Assembly: GCA_022819985.1 (NCBI GenBank)
Contig: JAJEGH010000045.1
Span: 1 to 64,000 of the forward strand
DNA: 64,000 nt
Source of the DNA: Alphaproteobacteria bacterium
GTDB lineage: Bacteria > Pseudomonadota > Alphaproteobacteria > Bin65
Direction: 5' to 3'
Numbering within the stretch: position 1 is the stretch's first letter; every line of letters begins with the position of its first letter. Below, in pieces: positions 38,463 through 46,786 of this stretch. Under the pieces are notes generated by a model. The model was not told where the DNA came from, did not search any database, and worked only from the letters and a program-made list of their open reading frames with translations. A program made the position numbers and the translations under genes.

Positions 38463-39476
38463 CTATTCATCCTCGTCCTCCCGCCCGATCAGGGAAAGGG
38501 CGCGGGCGCGGATGCCGCGGCCGGCGGCCCAGTGCACCAGCGCCTCCTCGCGGCCGTGAGTCACCCAGACCTCCGGCGCGCCGACCTCCTCCAGCGTTGC
38601 GGTGAGTTCGTCCCAGTCCGCGTGGTCGGAGATAATCAGCGGCAGTTCCACGCCGCGCTGCTTCGCCCGCTGGCGCACCCGCATCCAGCCGGAGGCCATC
38701 GCCGTCACCGGGTCGGGCAGGCGGCGCGACCAGCGGTCGGTGAGTGAACCGGGCGGCGCGAGCACGATTTCCCCGGCGAAGGCGGCCCTGTCCCGGCCGG
38801 CGACCGGTTCGAGCGGCCCGAGGCCGATGCCGTGGGCCTCGTACAGGTCGCACAGGGCCCGGAGCGCGCCGTGGAGATAGAGCGGCCGGTCCCAGCCGGC
38901 CTCGCGGATCAGGCGGATCAGCCGCTGGGCCTTGCCGAGCCCGTAGGCGCCGACCAGATGGGCGCGCTCCGGGAACAGGGCGACCGAGGCGAGCAGCGAC
39001 GCGACCTCGCCGGCGTCGTCCGGATGGCGGAATACCGGCAGGGCGAAGGTCGCCTCGGTTACGAACACGTCGCAGGCGACCGGCTCAAACGCCGGGCAGG
39101 TCGGGTCGCGCCGGCGCTTGTAGTCGCCCGAGACGACGATGCGTTGGCCGGCATGCTCCAGCACAACCTGGGCCGAGCCGAGGACATGACCGGCGGGAAC
39201 GAGCCGGACCGTAACATCGTCCAGATCGAGGGTTTCGCCATAGCCGAGCGGCTGCGCCTGCCGGGCGGCGGCCTCGCCGTAGCGCGCCCGCATGATGGCG
39301 AGCGTCTCCGGCGTGGCGAGCACCCGGCGGTTGCCGGGCCGGGCATGGTCGGCATGGCCGTGGGTCACGACGGCCCGCTCGACCGCGCGCACCGGATCGA
39401 TATACAGATCGGCCGGCGCGCACCACAGTCCGCGGTCGGTCGTCTTCAGCCAGTCTTCCGGACGCAACCCGGCCAT
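38463..39476 (-). CDS. Ligase-associated DNA exonuclease, metallo-beta-lactamase fold
   Basis: 337 residues. The zinc motif is THGHADHARPG (H39, H41, D43, H44), with PAGHVLGSAQV, SGDYKRRRDPTC and the C-terminal LPLIISDHADWDELTATL and VWVTHGREEAL of SNM1/Pso2-like beta-CASP nucleases. Family members are encoded next to LigB-type ligases and are predicted to trim ends or cross-link remnants before ligation. The ATG at 39476 begins the conserved LRPEDWLKTTDRGLWC block; a longer start at 39530 is less likely. First gene of the two-gene operon, divergent from the MFS gene. Confidence 0.92.
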   Translation of the reverse strand: MAGLRPEDWLKTTDRGLWCAPADLYIDPVRAVERAVVTHGHADHARPGNRRVLATPETLAIMRARYGEAAARQAQPLGYGETLDLDDVTVRLVPAGHVLGSAQVVLEHAGQRIVVSGDYKRRRDPTCPAFEPVACDVFVTEATFALPVFRHPDDAGEVASLLASVALFPERAHLVGAYGLGKAQRLIRLIREAGWDRPLYLHGALRALCDLYEAHGIGLGPLEPVAGRDRAAFAGEIVLAPPGSLTDRWSRRLPDPVTAMASGWMRVRQRAKQRGVELPLIISDHADWDELTATLEEVGAPEVWVTHGREEALVHWAAGRGIRARALSLIGREDEDE

Positions 39477-39622
39477 GCAGTCCCAGGCTCCCGTTTCGGT
39501 TTGGCCCCCGCGCCGCTTTGGATTAGGCATCCCGTTGCGCCATCGGCGCAAGGGCCGCCGGAACCGCCGACAGGATTCATGCCACAATCCCCGGGCACCG
39601 CAATTCGCAAGGACCGCGCGCC

Positions 39623-40849
39623 GTGAAGCGGCCGGCGCCGACCTCCTGGGTCGTCATCGCGATCCTCGGCGCGACCGCCGCGATCACCGCGCTGGCCGTC
39701 GACATGACCCTGCCCGCCCTGCCGGGTATCGCCCGGACGCTGCAGGTGAGCCCGACGGAGGCCCAACTCACCGTCTCGGCCTTCCTGATCGCCTATGCCG
39801 GCGCGCAACTGATCTACGGGCCGCTGTCCGACCGGTTCGGCCGGCGGCCGGTGCTCGTGTCCTCGCTGGCGATTTTCGTCGCCGCCTCGGCGCTGTGCGC
39901 CTTCGCCGACTCGATCGACATGCTGCTGCTCGGCCGGTTCTGCCAGGGCGTGGGCGCCGCCGCGTCCATGGCGATCGGCCGCGCCTGCATCCGCGACATT
40001 TACGGGGCGAAAGCGACCGGGGCCATGTCGTGGGTGATGACGATCTTCGGTTTCGGGCCGATCCTGGCGCCCCTGCTCGGCGGCCTGATCGCCGGCGCCG
40101 GCGGCTGGCAGGGCGTGTTCGTCCTGTTGCTCGGTATCGGCGCGGCGATGTGGCTGGTCATATTCCTGTTCCTCGACGAGACCAACACGCGGCTCAACCC
40201 CGACGCCACACGGGCAGGACCGATTCTGCGGAACTTCGCCATGCTCGGCCGGCACCGGTTGTTCCTGGGCTATGCGCTAGTCACGATCGGGCTGTACGGC
40301 TCGCTGTTCGCCATGCTGTCGGCGCTGCCTTTCGTTCTGGAGAAACAGCTGGCCGCGTCGCCGGAGGATATCGGTTATTCCTTCGCGGCGGTGATGATCG
40401 GCAACGGTATCGGGGCCATCCTTTCGGCCCGGCTTTCGGTCCGGCTACCGGTGCGCCTCGGCGCCGTCGCTCTGATCCTGACCGGCGCGACGATCATGAT
40501 CGTTTCGGCGGCGGCGATGTCCGCCCTCATTGCGTCGGGCGCGACCGGTTTCGCCGTCTATGTCGGCCCGCTGTTCGGCGTCACGCTCGGCATCGGCCTG
40601 TCTTCGCCCAGTCTCTATGCCGGCGTTCTCGTCCCCTTTCCGACCATCGCCGGCTCGGTTTCGGCGCTCATCGGCATCGTCCAGTTCGTATCCGGCGCGG
40701 TGCTGGGCGCCGCCGCCGTCGCCCTGGCCGATCCGGCAGGGCTGAACCTGGGCTTCCAGATGGCGGCGCAGGCGGCACTGGCGGCGTTCGCGGTCGCGTT
40801 CATCGTTCGTCCGGCGCTGAAACGGCTCGACATGCCGGCCGAAGCGTGA
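39623..40849 (+). CDS. MFS transporter, Bcr/CflA drug-efflux family
   Basis: 408 residues with twelve hydrophobic segments. AVDMTLPALPGIARTL in helix 1 and the loop GPLSDRFGRRPVLV are typical of Bcr/CflA (DHA1) exporters such as bicyclomycin or sulfonamide pumps; ACIRDIYG follows in helix 4-5. GTG start at 39623 with AAGGA upstream. The ChaC gene follows 20 bp after the stop, so the two are probably co-transcribed. Confidence 0.9.
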   Translation: MKRPAPTSWVVIAILGATAAITALAVDMTLPALPGIARTLQVSPTEAQLTVSAFLIAYAGAQLIYGPLSDRFGRRPVLVSSLAIFVAASALCAFADSIDMLLLGRFCQGVGAAASMAIGRACIRDIYGAKATGAMSWVMTIFGFGPILAPLLGGLIAGAGGWQGVFVLLLGIGAAMWLVIFLFLDETNTRLNPDATRAGPILRNFAMLGRHRLFLGYALVTIGLYGSLFAMLSALPFVLEKQLAASPEDIGYSFAAVMIGNGIGAILSARLSVRLPVRLGAVALILTGATIMIVSAAAMSALIASGATGFAVYVGPLFGVTLGIGLSSPSLYAGVLVPFPTIAGSVSALIGIVQFVSGAVLGAAAVALADPAGLNLGFQMAAQAALAAFAVAFIVRPALKRLDMPAEA

Positions 40850-40869
40850 GGCCCCGGAGTCGCCCCGAT

Positions 40870-41430
40870 ATGTGGCTGTTCGGCTACGGCTCGCTGATGT
40901 GGCGGCCCGGTTTCGACTTCGCCGAGCGGCGGCGGGCGACGCTGCACGGCCGGCAGCGCGCCCTGTGCGTGCGTACGGTCCATCACCGCGGCACGGCGGA
41001 GCGGCCGGGCCTCGTCATGGGTTTGAAACCGGGCGGTTCGTGCACCGGGATCGCCTACCGGGTCGCCGCGGCGCACGCCGAAACGGTCGCCGCCTATCTG
41101 CGCGAGCGCGAACTCGACCATTATCCGGTCTACCGCGAAAGCGCCGTCGCCATCGCACTGGACGACGGCCGCACGGTCACGGCCGCGACCTATCTGCCGC
41201 GCGACGGCCATCCGGATTTCCTGCCGGACCTGAGTCTGGAGGACCGGCTCGCCATCGTCCGGCAGGCGCGCGGCGTCAGCGGCAGCAACGCCGACTATGT
41301 CCGCAGCGCCGCCCGGGCCCTGCGCGAGCTGGGCATCGACGAGCCGGCCATCTTCGCGGCGGCGGCGGCGCTGAAAGGACGGGGGGATTCGATCGACATC
41401 CCCGATGACGCAGGGCGGCTTCCGGGATAG
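40870..41430 (+). CDS. ChaC-type gamma-glutamylcyclotransferase
   Basis: 186 residues beginning MWLFGYGSLMWRPGFDF, the substrate-binding loop of the ChaC/GGCT fold, and followed by GIAYRV and YLRERELDHYPVY, where the catalytic Glu of ChaC enzymes lies. ChaC proteins split glutathione to 5-oxoproline and Cys-Gly. The frame is open far upstream because of high GC; the ATG at 40870 starts exactly at the family N-terminus. Confidence 0.88.
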   Translation: MWLFGYGSLMWRPGFDFAERRRATLHGRQRALCVRTVHHRGTAERPGLVMGLKPGGSCTGIAYRVAAAHAETVAAYLRERELDHYPVYRESAVAIALDDGRTVTAATYLPRDGHPDFLPDLSLEDRLAIVRQARGVSGSNADYVRSAARALRELGIDEPAIFAAAAALKGRGDSIDIPDDAGRLPG

Positions 41431-41525
41431 GGTGTGTCTGCGCTCGGTGCCGAAGCGTCGAGCCGTGTGGCCTGGCGGCTGCGGGCAACCTGCCAGACCT
41501 GCCCCAACCGCGACCGGAGGCCGGC

Positions 41526-42944
41526 GTGACCAATTCGACAGAGCCCAATTTCCAGGCCAGCGTCCGGGGCATGTTCGACCGGGCGGCGTATGCGCTCGGA
41601 GTTCCGAACGACCTGGTGGAAACCATCCGCGAGTGCAATTCGGTCGTCCAGTTGCGCTTTCCGGTACGCCTCGGCGGGAGCTACCACACTTTCTGCGGCT
41701 GGCGCGCGGTCCACAGCGAGCACCGCCTGCCCGTGAAGGGCGGCATTCGCTACGCGCCCCAGGTCGACCAGCAGGAGGTCGAGGCGCTGGCGGCGCTGAT
41801 GACCTTCAAATGCGCGCTGGTCGACGTCCCGTTCGGCGGCGCCAAGGGCGGACTGGCGATCCGCCCCGAGGACTACACGGAGGAAGAGCTCGAACGGATC
41901 ACCCGGCGCTTCACCAAGGAACTCGCCGACCGCGGCTATATCAGCCCGAGCCGCGACGTGCCGGCGCCGGACATGGGCACCGGCGCGCGCGAGATGGCCT
42001 GGATGGCGGACGAATACCGCAGCCTCTACCCTTCGGACATCGACGCGATCGCCTGCGTGACCGGCAAGCCGGTGACCCAGGGCGGCATTCCGGGCCGCAC
42101 GGAAGCGACCGGGCGCGGCGTCCAGTATGTCGTTCGCGAATTCTTCCGCCACCCGGACGACGTGGCCCGGGCCGGCCTGGACGGCGGCCTCGAAGGCAAG
42201 CGGATGATCGTCCAGGGCTTCGGCAATGTCGGCTTCAACGCGGCGAAATTCCTTACCGAAGACGAAGGCGTGCGCCTGGTCGGGGTCATCGAGCACGACG
42301 GCGCCCTGCTGTCCTATGCCGGGATCGCGCCGGCCGAGCTTGCCGAGCACCGCGCCCGCACCGGCGGCCTCAAGGGGTTCCCCGGCGCGCGCTTCGTCGA
42401 AGACGGCGCGTCGGTTCTCGAGGCGGACTGCGATATTCTCGTGCCCGCCGCCCTCGAGGGCCAGATCACCGCCGCCAACGCCCCGCGCATCGAGGCCAAC
42501 CTGATCGTCGAAGCCGCCAACGGCCCGGTGACCCTCAAGGCCGACCGCAAATTGCTCGCCCGCGGCAAGGTCGTCCTGCCGGACCTCCTGGTCAACGCCG
42601 GCGGCGTGACCGTCAGCTATTTCGAATGGGTCAAGAATGTCTCGCACATGCGCTTCGGCCGCCTGTCGCGCCAGCTCGAAATCCAGCGCGGCCTGCGCAT
42701 CGTCGACATGATCGAGACGGCGGCCGGCCGGCCCGTGCCGGACGAACTGAAGGCGCCGCTGCTGCGCGGCACCGACGAGCTCGACCTGGTCGAGTCCGGC
42801 CTCGAAGGCGTCATGCGCGACGGCTACGGCGCCCTTCGCGAGCGGATGCGCGACACGGAAGCGATCGACGACCTGCGTACCGCCGCCTTCGCCGTCGGCC
42901 TGGAGAAGGTCGTGCGCTCCTACCGGCAGATGGGCCTGGCCTGA
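41526..42944 (+). CDS. Glu/Leu/Phe/Val dehydrogenase, NAD(P)-glutamate dehydrogenase
   Basis: 472 residues of the GdhA superfamily. The catalytic Lys is K107 in VPFGGAKGGL, the substrate Lys lies in PVKGGIRYAP, and the second domain begins MIVQGFGNVGFNAAKFL. VPAPDMGTGAREMAWMADEY and PVTQGGIPGRTEATGRG match glutamate dehydrogenases. GGAGG precedes the GTG at 41526. It links ammonium and 2-oxoglutarate metabolism; cofactor preference cannot be settled by eye. A long hairpin-forming region follows. Confidence 0.92.
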   Translation: MTNSTEPNFQASVRGMFDRAAYALGVPNDLVETIRECNSVVQLRFPVRLGGSYHTFCGWRAVHSEHRLPVKGGIRYAPQVDQQEVEALAALMTFKCALVDVPFGGAKGGLAIRPEDYTEEELERITRRFTKELADRGYISPSRDVPAPDMGTGAREMAWMADEYRSLYPSDIDAIACVTGKPVTQGGIPGRTEATGRGVQYVVREFFRHPDDVARAGLDGGLEGKRMIVQGFGNVGFNAAKFLTEDEGVRLVGVIEHDGALLSYAGIAPAELAEHRARTGGLKGFPGARFVEDGASVLEADCDILVPAALEGQITAANAPRIEANLIVEAANGPVTLKADRKLLARGKVVLPDLLVNAGGVTVSYFEWVKNVSHMRFGRLSRQLEIQRGLRIVDMIETAAGRPVPDELKAPLLRGTDELDLVESGLEGVMRDGYGALRERMRDTEAIDDLRTAAFAVGLEKVVRSYRQMGLA

Positions 42945-42955
42945 GGGCGGAGGCG

Positions 42956-43026
42956 ACGACGGGGCAGCGCCGGACCCGCCCGGTTTCCCCGCCCGGCCTC
43001 CCTGCCCGGACCGCTGCCCCCGTCGT
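42956..43026. terminator. Long-loop hairpin after glutamate dehydrogenase gene
   Basis: ACGACGGGG-CAGCG (42956-42969) pairs with CGCTGCCCCCGTCGT (43012-43026) with a single bulge and a 42-base GC-rich loop that can pair internally. It begins 12 bp after the stop. No T-run, so Rho-independent termination is not proven. Confidence 0.35.
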
Positions 43027-43123
43027 TCCGCGCGGTTCCGGGAAGGCGGCGGGATTCGGCTATCGCGCGGCCCGGAACGGTGATACCACCCGATATACAC
43101 CCGCTTTCGGAGCCCCTTCCGAC

Positions 43124-44059
43124 ATGACTTCTTCATTTTCCCGGCGCACGATTTCCCTGCGCGCGGCGCTGGCGGCGCTGGTCGTCGCCGCGCCGTTCGC
43201 CCTGACCGGCGCGGCGCCGGCGCTGGCGCAGCAGTCCGGCGCCGGGACGGCCGCCGATCCCGTTGTCGCCACCGTCAACGGCGAAAAGGTGATGCTGTCC
43301 GATCTGCAGGCGCTTCACGCCGACCTGCCGGAGCAGGTCCGGAACGTTCCGTTCGAGCGCATCTACCGTCCGCTGCTGAATCAGGTCATCCAGACGAAGC
43401 TGCTGGCGGCGAAGGCGCGGGCCGAAGGGCTGGACAAGACTCCGAAGATCGCCCGCCGGCTGCGCACCCTGACGGAACGGATGCTGCATCATTCCTATCT
43501 GGACGCCTATATCGACAAGAGCGTGACCGAAGACCGGCTTGCCGAGGCCTACAAGGCATTTGTCGCCAGCCATCGCGGCGAGGAGGAAATCAAGGCGCGG
43601 CATATCCTGGTCAAGACCCGGGAAGAGGCGATGGCGGCGATCGAGGCGCTGGAGAAGGGCGGCAGTTTCGCGAAGCTCGCCTCGGAGAAATCGATCGGGC
43701 CGTCGAAGGCGGGCGGCGGCGACCTCGGCTGGTTCGCGCGGGGCCAGATGGTCAAGCCGTTCGCCGATGCGGCCTTCGCGCTCGAGAAAGGCGCTTTCAC
43801 CGACACGCCGGTGCAGACCCAGTTCGGCTGGCATGTGATCCTGCTCGAGGACCGCCGCCGCACGGCGGCGCCCTCGTTCGAGGAAAAGCGCGCCGATCTC
43901 AAGCGGGAGTTGGGCAGCACGCTGATGGCTGCGGAAGTCGAACGCCTGAGCAAGGCCGCGAAGATCGTCCGTTTCGGGCCGGACGGAAAGCCGCTTGACG
44001 ATGCGGCGCCCGCCCGGAAAGAAGACGGGCAAGAAGACGGGCAAGAAAAGAAACGGTAG
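43124..44059 (+). CDS. Periplasmic parvulin-type peptidyl-prolyl isomerase
   Basis: 311 residues with a signal peptide (MTSSFSRRTISLRAAL...ALA-QQ, cut about 35), an N-terminal SurA/PrsA-like chaperone region, and a PpiC rotamase domain (about 145-240): IKARHILVKTREEA, GGDLGWFARGQMVKPFADAAFAL and TQFGWHVILLEDRR. It assists folding of exported or outer-membrane proteins. The tail is charged and ends with a 12-bp duplication (44021-44044, EDGQEDGQ). argJ follows 100 bp downstream. Confidence 0.93.
   Translation: MTSSFSRRTISLRAALAALVVAAPFALTGAAPALAQQSGAGTAADPVVATVNGEKVMLSDLQALHADLPEQVRNVPFERIYRPLLNQVIQTKLLAAKARAEGLDKTPKIARRLRTLTERMLHHSYLDAYIDKSVTEDRLAEAYKAFVASHRGEEEIKARHILVKTREEAMAAIEALEKGGSFAKLASEKSIGPSKAGGGDLGWFARGQMVKPFADAAFALEKGAFTDTPVQTQFGWHVILLEDRRRTAAPSFEEKRADLKRELGSTLMAAEVERLSKAAKIVRFGPDGKPLDDAAPARKEDGQEDGQEKKR
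44021..44044 (+). repeat. 12-bp tandem duplication in the parvulin C-terminus
   Basis: GAAGACGGGCAA occurs twice in a row (44021-44032, 44033-44044), in frame, adding one EDGQ unit to the charged tail. Confidence 0.95.
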
Positions 44060-44159
44060 GACTGGATCGGTGTAGACCGTCTCCGCGCCGTCCGGCGCTG
44101 CCGCGTTCCCTTGCGGCCGGGCCCGGAAACGCAACCGGAGGCGGGCCGCAAATCGCATT

Positions 44160-45386
44160 ATGGCTCTTGAAAAATCGCCGCTCGCGCCCGAGCGGTTTCC
44201 GAACCTGCCGCCGGTCGGCGGGGTGCAGATTGCCGGCCGCGCCTGCGGCCTGAAACGCAGCGGCGCGAAGGACTTGATGCTGGCCGTTCTGGCGCCGGGC
44301 ACGACCGTTGCCGGGGTCTTCACCCGTTCGCTCTGTTCCTCGGCGCCGGTCGACTGGTGCCGGGCGGCGCTGCCCGGCGGGAGGGCGCGCGCGATCGTGT
44401 GCAATTCGGGCAACGCCAACGCCTTCACCGGCAAGGCGGGCGATACGACGGCGGAGGAAACCGCCAAAGCCGCCGCCGCTCTGTTCGGCTGTGCAGAGGG
44501 GGAGGTGTTCCTGGCCTCGACCGGGGTGATCGGCGTGCCCGTCGAGCCGGACCATATCGGCAAGTGCCTGCCGGAGCTGTCGCGCCATCTGAGCGCCGAC
44601 GCCTGGCCGGACGCGGCCGAAGCGATCATGACGACCGATACCTTCCCGAAGGGCGCCGCCGCGGAAACCGCGATCGGCGGCACGCCGGTGCGCATCGCCG
44701 GATTCGCCAAGGGCAGCGGCATGATCGCGCCGGACATGGCGACCATGCTGGGCTTCGTCTTCACCGACGCCGATATCCCGGCGCCGCTGCTCCAGAAGCT
44801 GCTGGCCCGCTCGAACGACCGCTCCTTCAACGCGATCACGGTCGACGGCGACACCTCGACGTCCGATACCGTGCTGCTGTGCGCCACCGGCGCCGCCGGC
44901 AACCCGCCGCCCGCGGACCTCCGGGCCGCCCGCGAATTCGAGCGGGCGCTGGATTCGGTCATGATCGATCTTGCGCAGCAGATCGTGCGCGACGGCGAGG
45001 GGGCGAGCAAGTTCGTGACCGTCAACGTCGGCGGCGCGGCGTCCGCCCGGGCGGCGCGGCGCATCGGCCTCGCCATCGCCAACTCGCCCCTGGTCAAGAC
45101 GGCGATCGCCGGCGAGGACGCCAACTGGGGCCGCATCGTCATGGCGGTGGGCAAGGCCGGCGAGAAGGCCGACCGCGACCGCCTGTCCATCGCCATCGGC
45201 GGCGTCACGATCACGGAAAACGGCCAGCTCGTGCCGGGCTACGACGAAACGCCGGTCGCCCGGCACATGAAAGGGGCGGAGATCGATATCGACGTCGATA
45301 TCGGCATCGGGCGGGGCAGGGCGACGGTCTGGACCTGCGACCTGACCCACGGCTACATCAGCATCAATGCCGACTATCGAAGCTAG
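44160..45386 (+). CDS. argJ: Bifunctional ornithine acetyltransferase / N-acetylglutamate synthase
   Basis: 408-residue precursor that cuts itself at the Ala-Thr bond in IAPDMATMLGF, making T195 the N-terminal nucleophile of the beta chain. It recycles the acetyl group between N-acetylornithine and glutamate in arginine synthesis. NSGNANAFTG, KGSGMIAPDMATML, TVDGDTSTSD and GEDANWGRIVMAVGKAG are family signatures. Its stop lies 20 bp inside mutT, so the two genes are translationally linked. Confidence 0.96.
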   Translation: MALEKSPLAPERFPNLPPVGGVQIAGRACGLKRSGAKDLMLAVLAPGTTVAGVFTRSLCSSAPVDWCRAALPGGRARAIVCNSGNANAFTGKAGDTTAEETAKAAAALFGCAEGEVFLASTGVIGVPVEPDHIGKCLPELSRHLSADAWPDAAEAIMTTDTFPKGAAAETAIGGTPVRIAGFAKGSGMIAPDMATMLGFVFTDADIPAPLLQKLLARSNDRSFNAITVDGDTSTSDTVLLCATGAAGNPPPADLRAAREFERALDSVMIDLAQQIVRDGEGASKFVTVNVGGAASARAARRIGLAIANSPLVKTAIAGEDANWGRIVMAVGKAGEKADRDRLSIAIGGVTITENGQLVPGYDETPVARHMKGAEIDIDVDIGIGRGRATVWTCDLTHGYISINADYRS

Positions 45387-45864
45387 GGCTGTTGCGTTCC
45401 CCGAGCCCGCCGGCTGCGATCCCGGCGAAGACAGGGGCCGGACGGAGGCGACGGAGGCGCCGGACCGGCCGGTCGTGCTCGTTGCGGCCGTCGCCCTGGT
45501 CGATATCGACAACCGGGTGCTGATCGCCCAGCGGCCGGACGGCAAGGCAATGGCCGGCCTCTGGGAGTTTCCGGGCGGCAAGGTCGAGCCGGGCGAGACT
45601 CCGGAGGCCGCGCTGATCCGCGAAGTGCGCGAGGAGCTGGGCGTCGACACGTCGGCGAGCTGCCTCGCGCCGTTCACCTTCGCGTCCCACGCCTATGCCG
45701 GATTCCACCTGCTGATGCCGCTCTACATCTGCCGGAAATGGCTGGGCCGGCCCTTTCCGCGCGAGCACCGGGCGATAAAGTGGGCCCGGCCGGTGCGCCT
45801 CGGCGACTATCCGATGCCGCCGGCCGACGCCCCGCTGGTCGCGATGTTGCGGGATTTTCTCTAG
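45367..45864 (+). CDS. mutT: MutT-type 8-oxo-dGTP pyrophosphatase (Nudix)
   Basis: 165 residues with the Nudix box at 70-92 (GGKVEPGETPEAALIREVREELGV) and the MutT-like LIAQRPDGKAMAGLWEFPGG before it. It removes oxidised dGTP from the nucleotide pool. An N-terminal extension of about 35 residues precedes the fold; translation may start inside it. The start codon at 45367 lies within argJ, an arrangement seen in other alphaproteobacteria. Confidence 0.9.
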   Translation: MPTIEARAVAFPEPAGCDPGEDRGRTEATEAPDRPVVLVAAVALVDIDNRVLIAQRPDGKAMAGLWEFPGGKVEPGETPEAALIREVREELGVDTSASCLAPFTFASHAYAGFHLLMPLYICRKWLGRPFPREHRAIKWARPVRLGDYPMPPADAPLVAMLRDFL

Positions 45865-45898
45865 CGGTCTGCTGCCGCCGGCCGGGGAGGAGGAGCCG

Positions 45899-46699
45899 AT
45901 GCAGGTCAGCCTTCTGGGCACGGGATTGCCCTTTCCCAACCCCCGGCGGCGCGGGCCGGGCTACGTCGTCCGGGCGGGCGCCGTCAATTTTGCGGTCGAT
46001 TGCGGCTCGGGCGTCGTTCACCGGATGGTCGAACTGGGGCTGATGCCGAACGAGATCGACCACCTGTTCATCACCCATCTGCATTCCGACCACTATATCG
46101 ATCTCGGCCATTTCATCGTCAGCCGCTGGATCATGGGCGACGACCGGCCCTGGCACATCTACGGACCGGAAGGCGTCCGGACGATGGTCGGACAGCTCCT
46201 CGAACTGCTGCGTCCCGATCTCGAACTGCGCATGAAGATTCGCACGGTTCGCCGGGAATTGCCGGACATCCGGGTCCACGAAATCGCCGAGGGTCCGGCG
46301 CTGGAGATCGACGGGGTAAAGGTCACGGCGTTCGATGTCGCCCATTACCCGCTCGACCAGGCCTTCGGCTACCGCTTCGAGACCCGGGACCGGCGCATCG
46401 TCCTGTCGGGCGACACCAGCCCCTGCGAGAACCTGATCCGCCACGCCCACCGGGCGGATATCCTGATCCACGAATGCGTCCAGTACGAGAAATGGACGTC
46501 GCCCCAGATCGACAGGAGCCATACGCCGCGCGCGCACACCTCGCCCGAACGGCTCGCCCTGGTGGCGCGCGACGCCGAACCGGGCCTGCTCGTCACCACC
46601 CACATGCTGCCGGACTCCGAACCGCGCGAACTCGGCGAGATCATCCGCCGCGACTATGCCGGCCGGCTGGTGATCGGCGAGGATCTGATGACTTTTTAG
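45899..46699 (+). CDS. MBL-fold metallo-hydrolase, RNase Z/arylsulfatase-like
   Basis: 266 residues. Metal motif THLHSDHYIDL (H60, H62, D64, H65), later ligands in AHYPLDQAFGYRF, LSGDTSPCENL and TTHMLPDSE. The overall plan resembles the ElaC/RNase Z branch but lacks its exosite arm, so tRNA processing is not implied. GGGGAGGAG before the ATG at 45899. It sits 34 bp after mutT and may be read with argJ-mutT. Confidence 0.85.
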   Translation: MQVSLLGTGLPFPNPRRRGPGYVVRAGAVNFAVDCGSGVVHRMVELGLMPNEIDHLFITHLHSDHYIDLGHFIVSRWIMGDDRPWHIYGPEGVRTMVGQLLELLRPDLELRMKIRTVRRELPDIRVHEIAEGPALEIDGVKVTAFDVAHYPLDQAFGYRFETRDRRIVLSGDTSPCENLIRHAHRADILIHECVQYEKWTSPQIDRSHTPRAHTSPERLALVARDAEPGLLVTTHMLPDSEPRELGEIIRRDYAGRLVIGEDLMTF

Positions 46700-46786
46700 A
46701 GTGGTGCACGGGACCGCGGACTTGGCTAACCTGACCGCACGACGGGCAGCGGTTCCCTATCGAAGCGGCAGGATATTGCGCAGGAC

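Noticed and set aside
41405..44059. An 884-codon frame that could suggest a fusion ending in the parvulin
   Set aside because: The first two thirds are an off-frame reading of the glutamate dehydrogenase gene; the parvulin has its own ATG and signal peptide at 43124. The same reasoning rejects a 712-codon frame ending in the ChaC gene.
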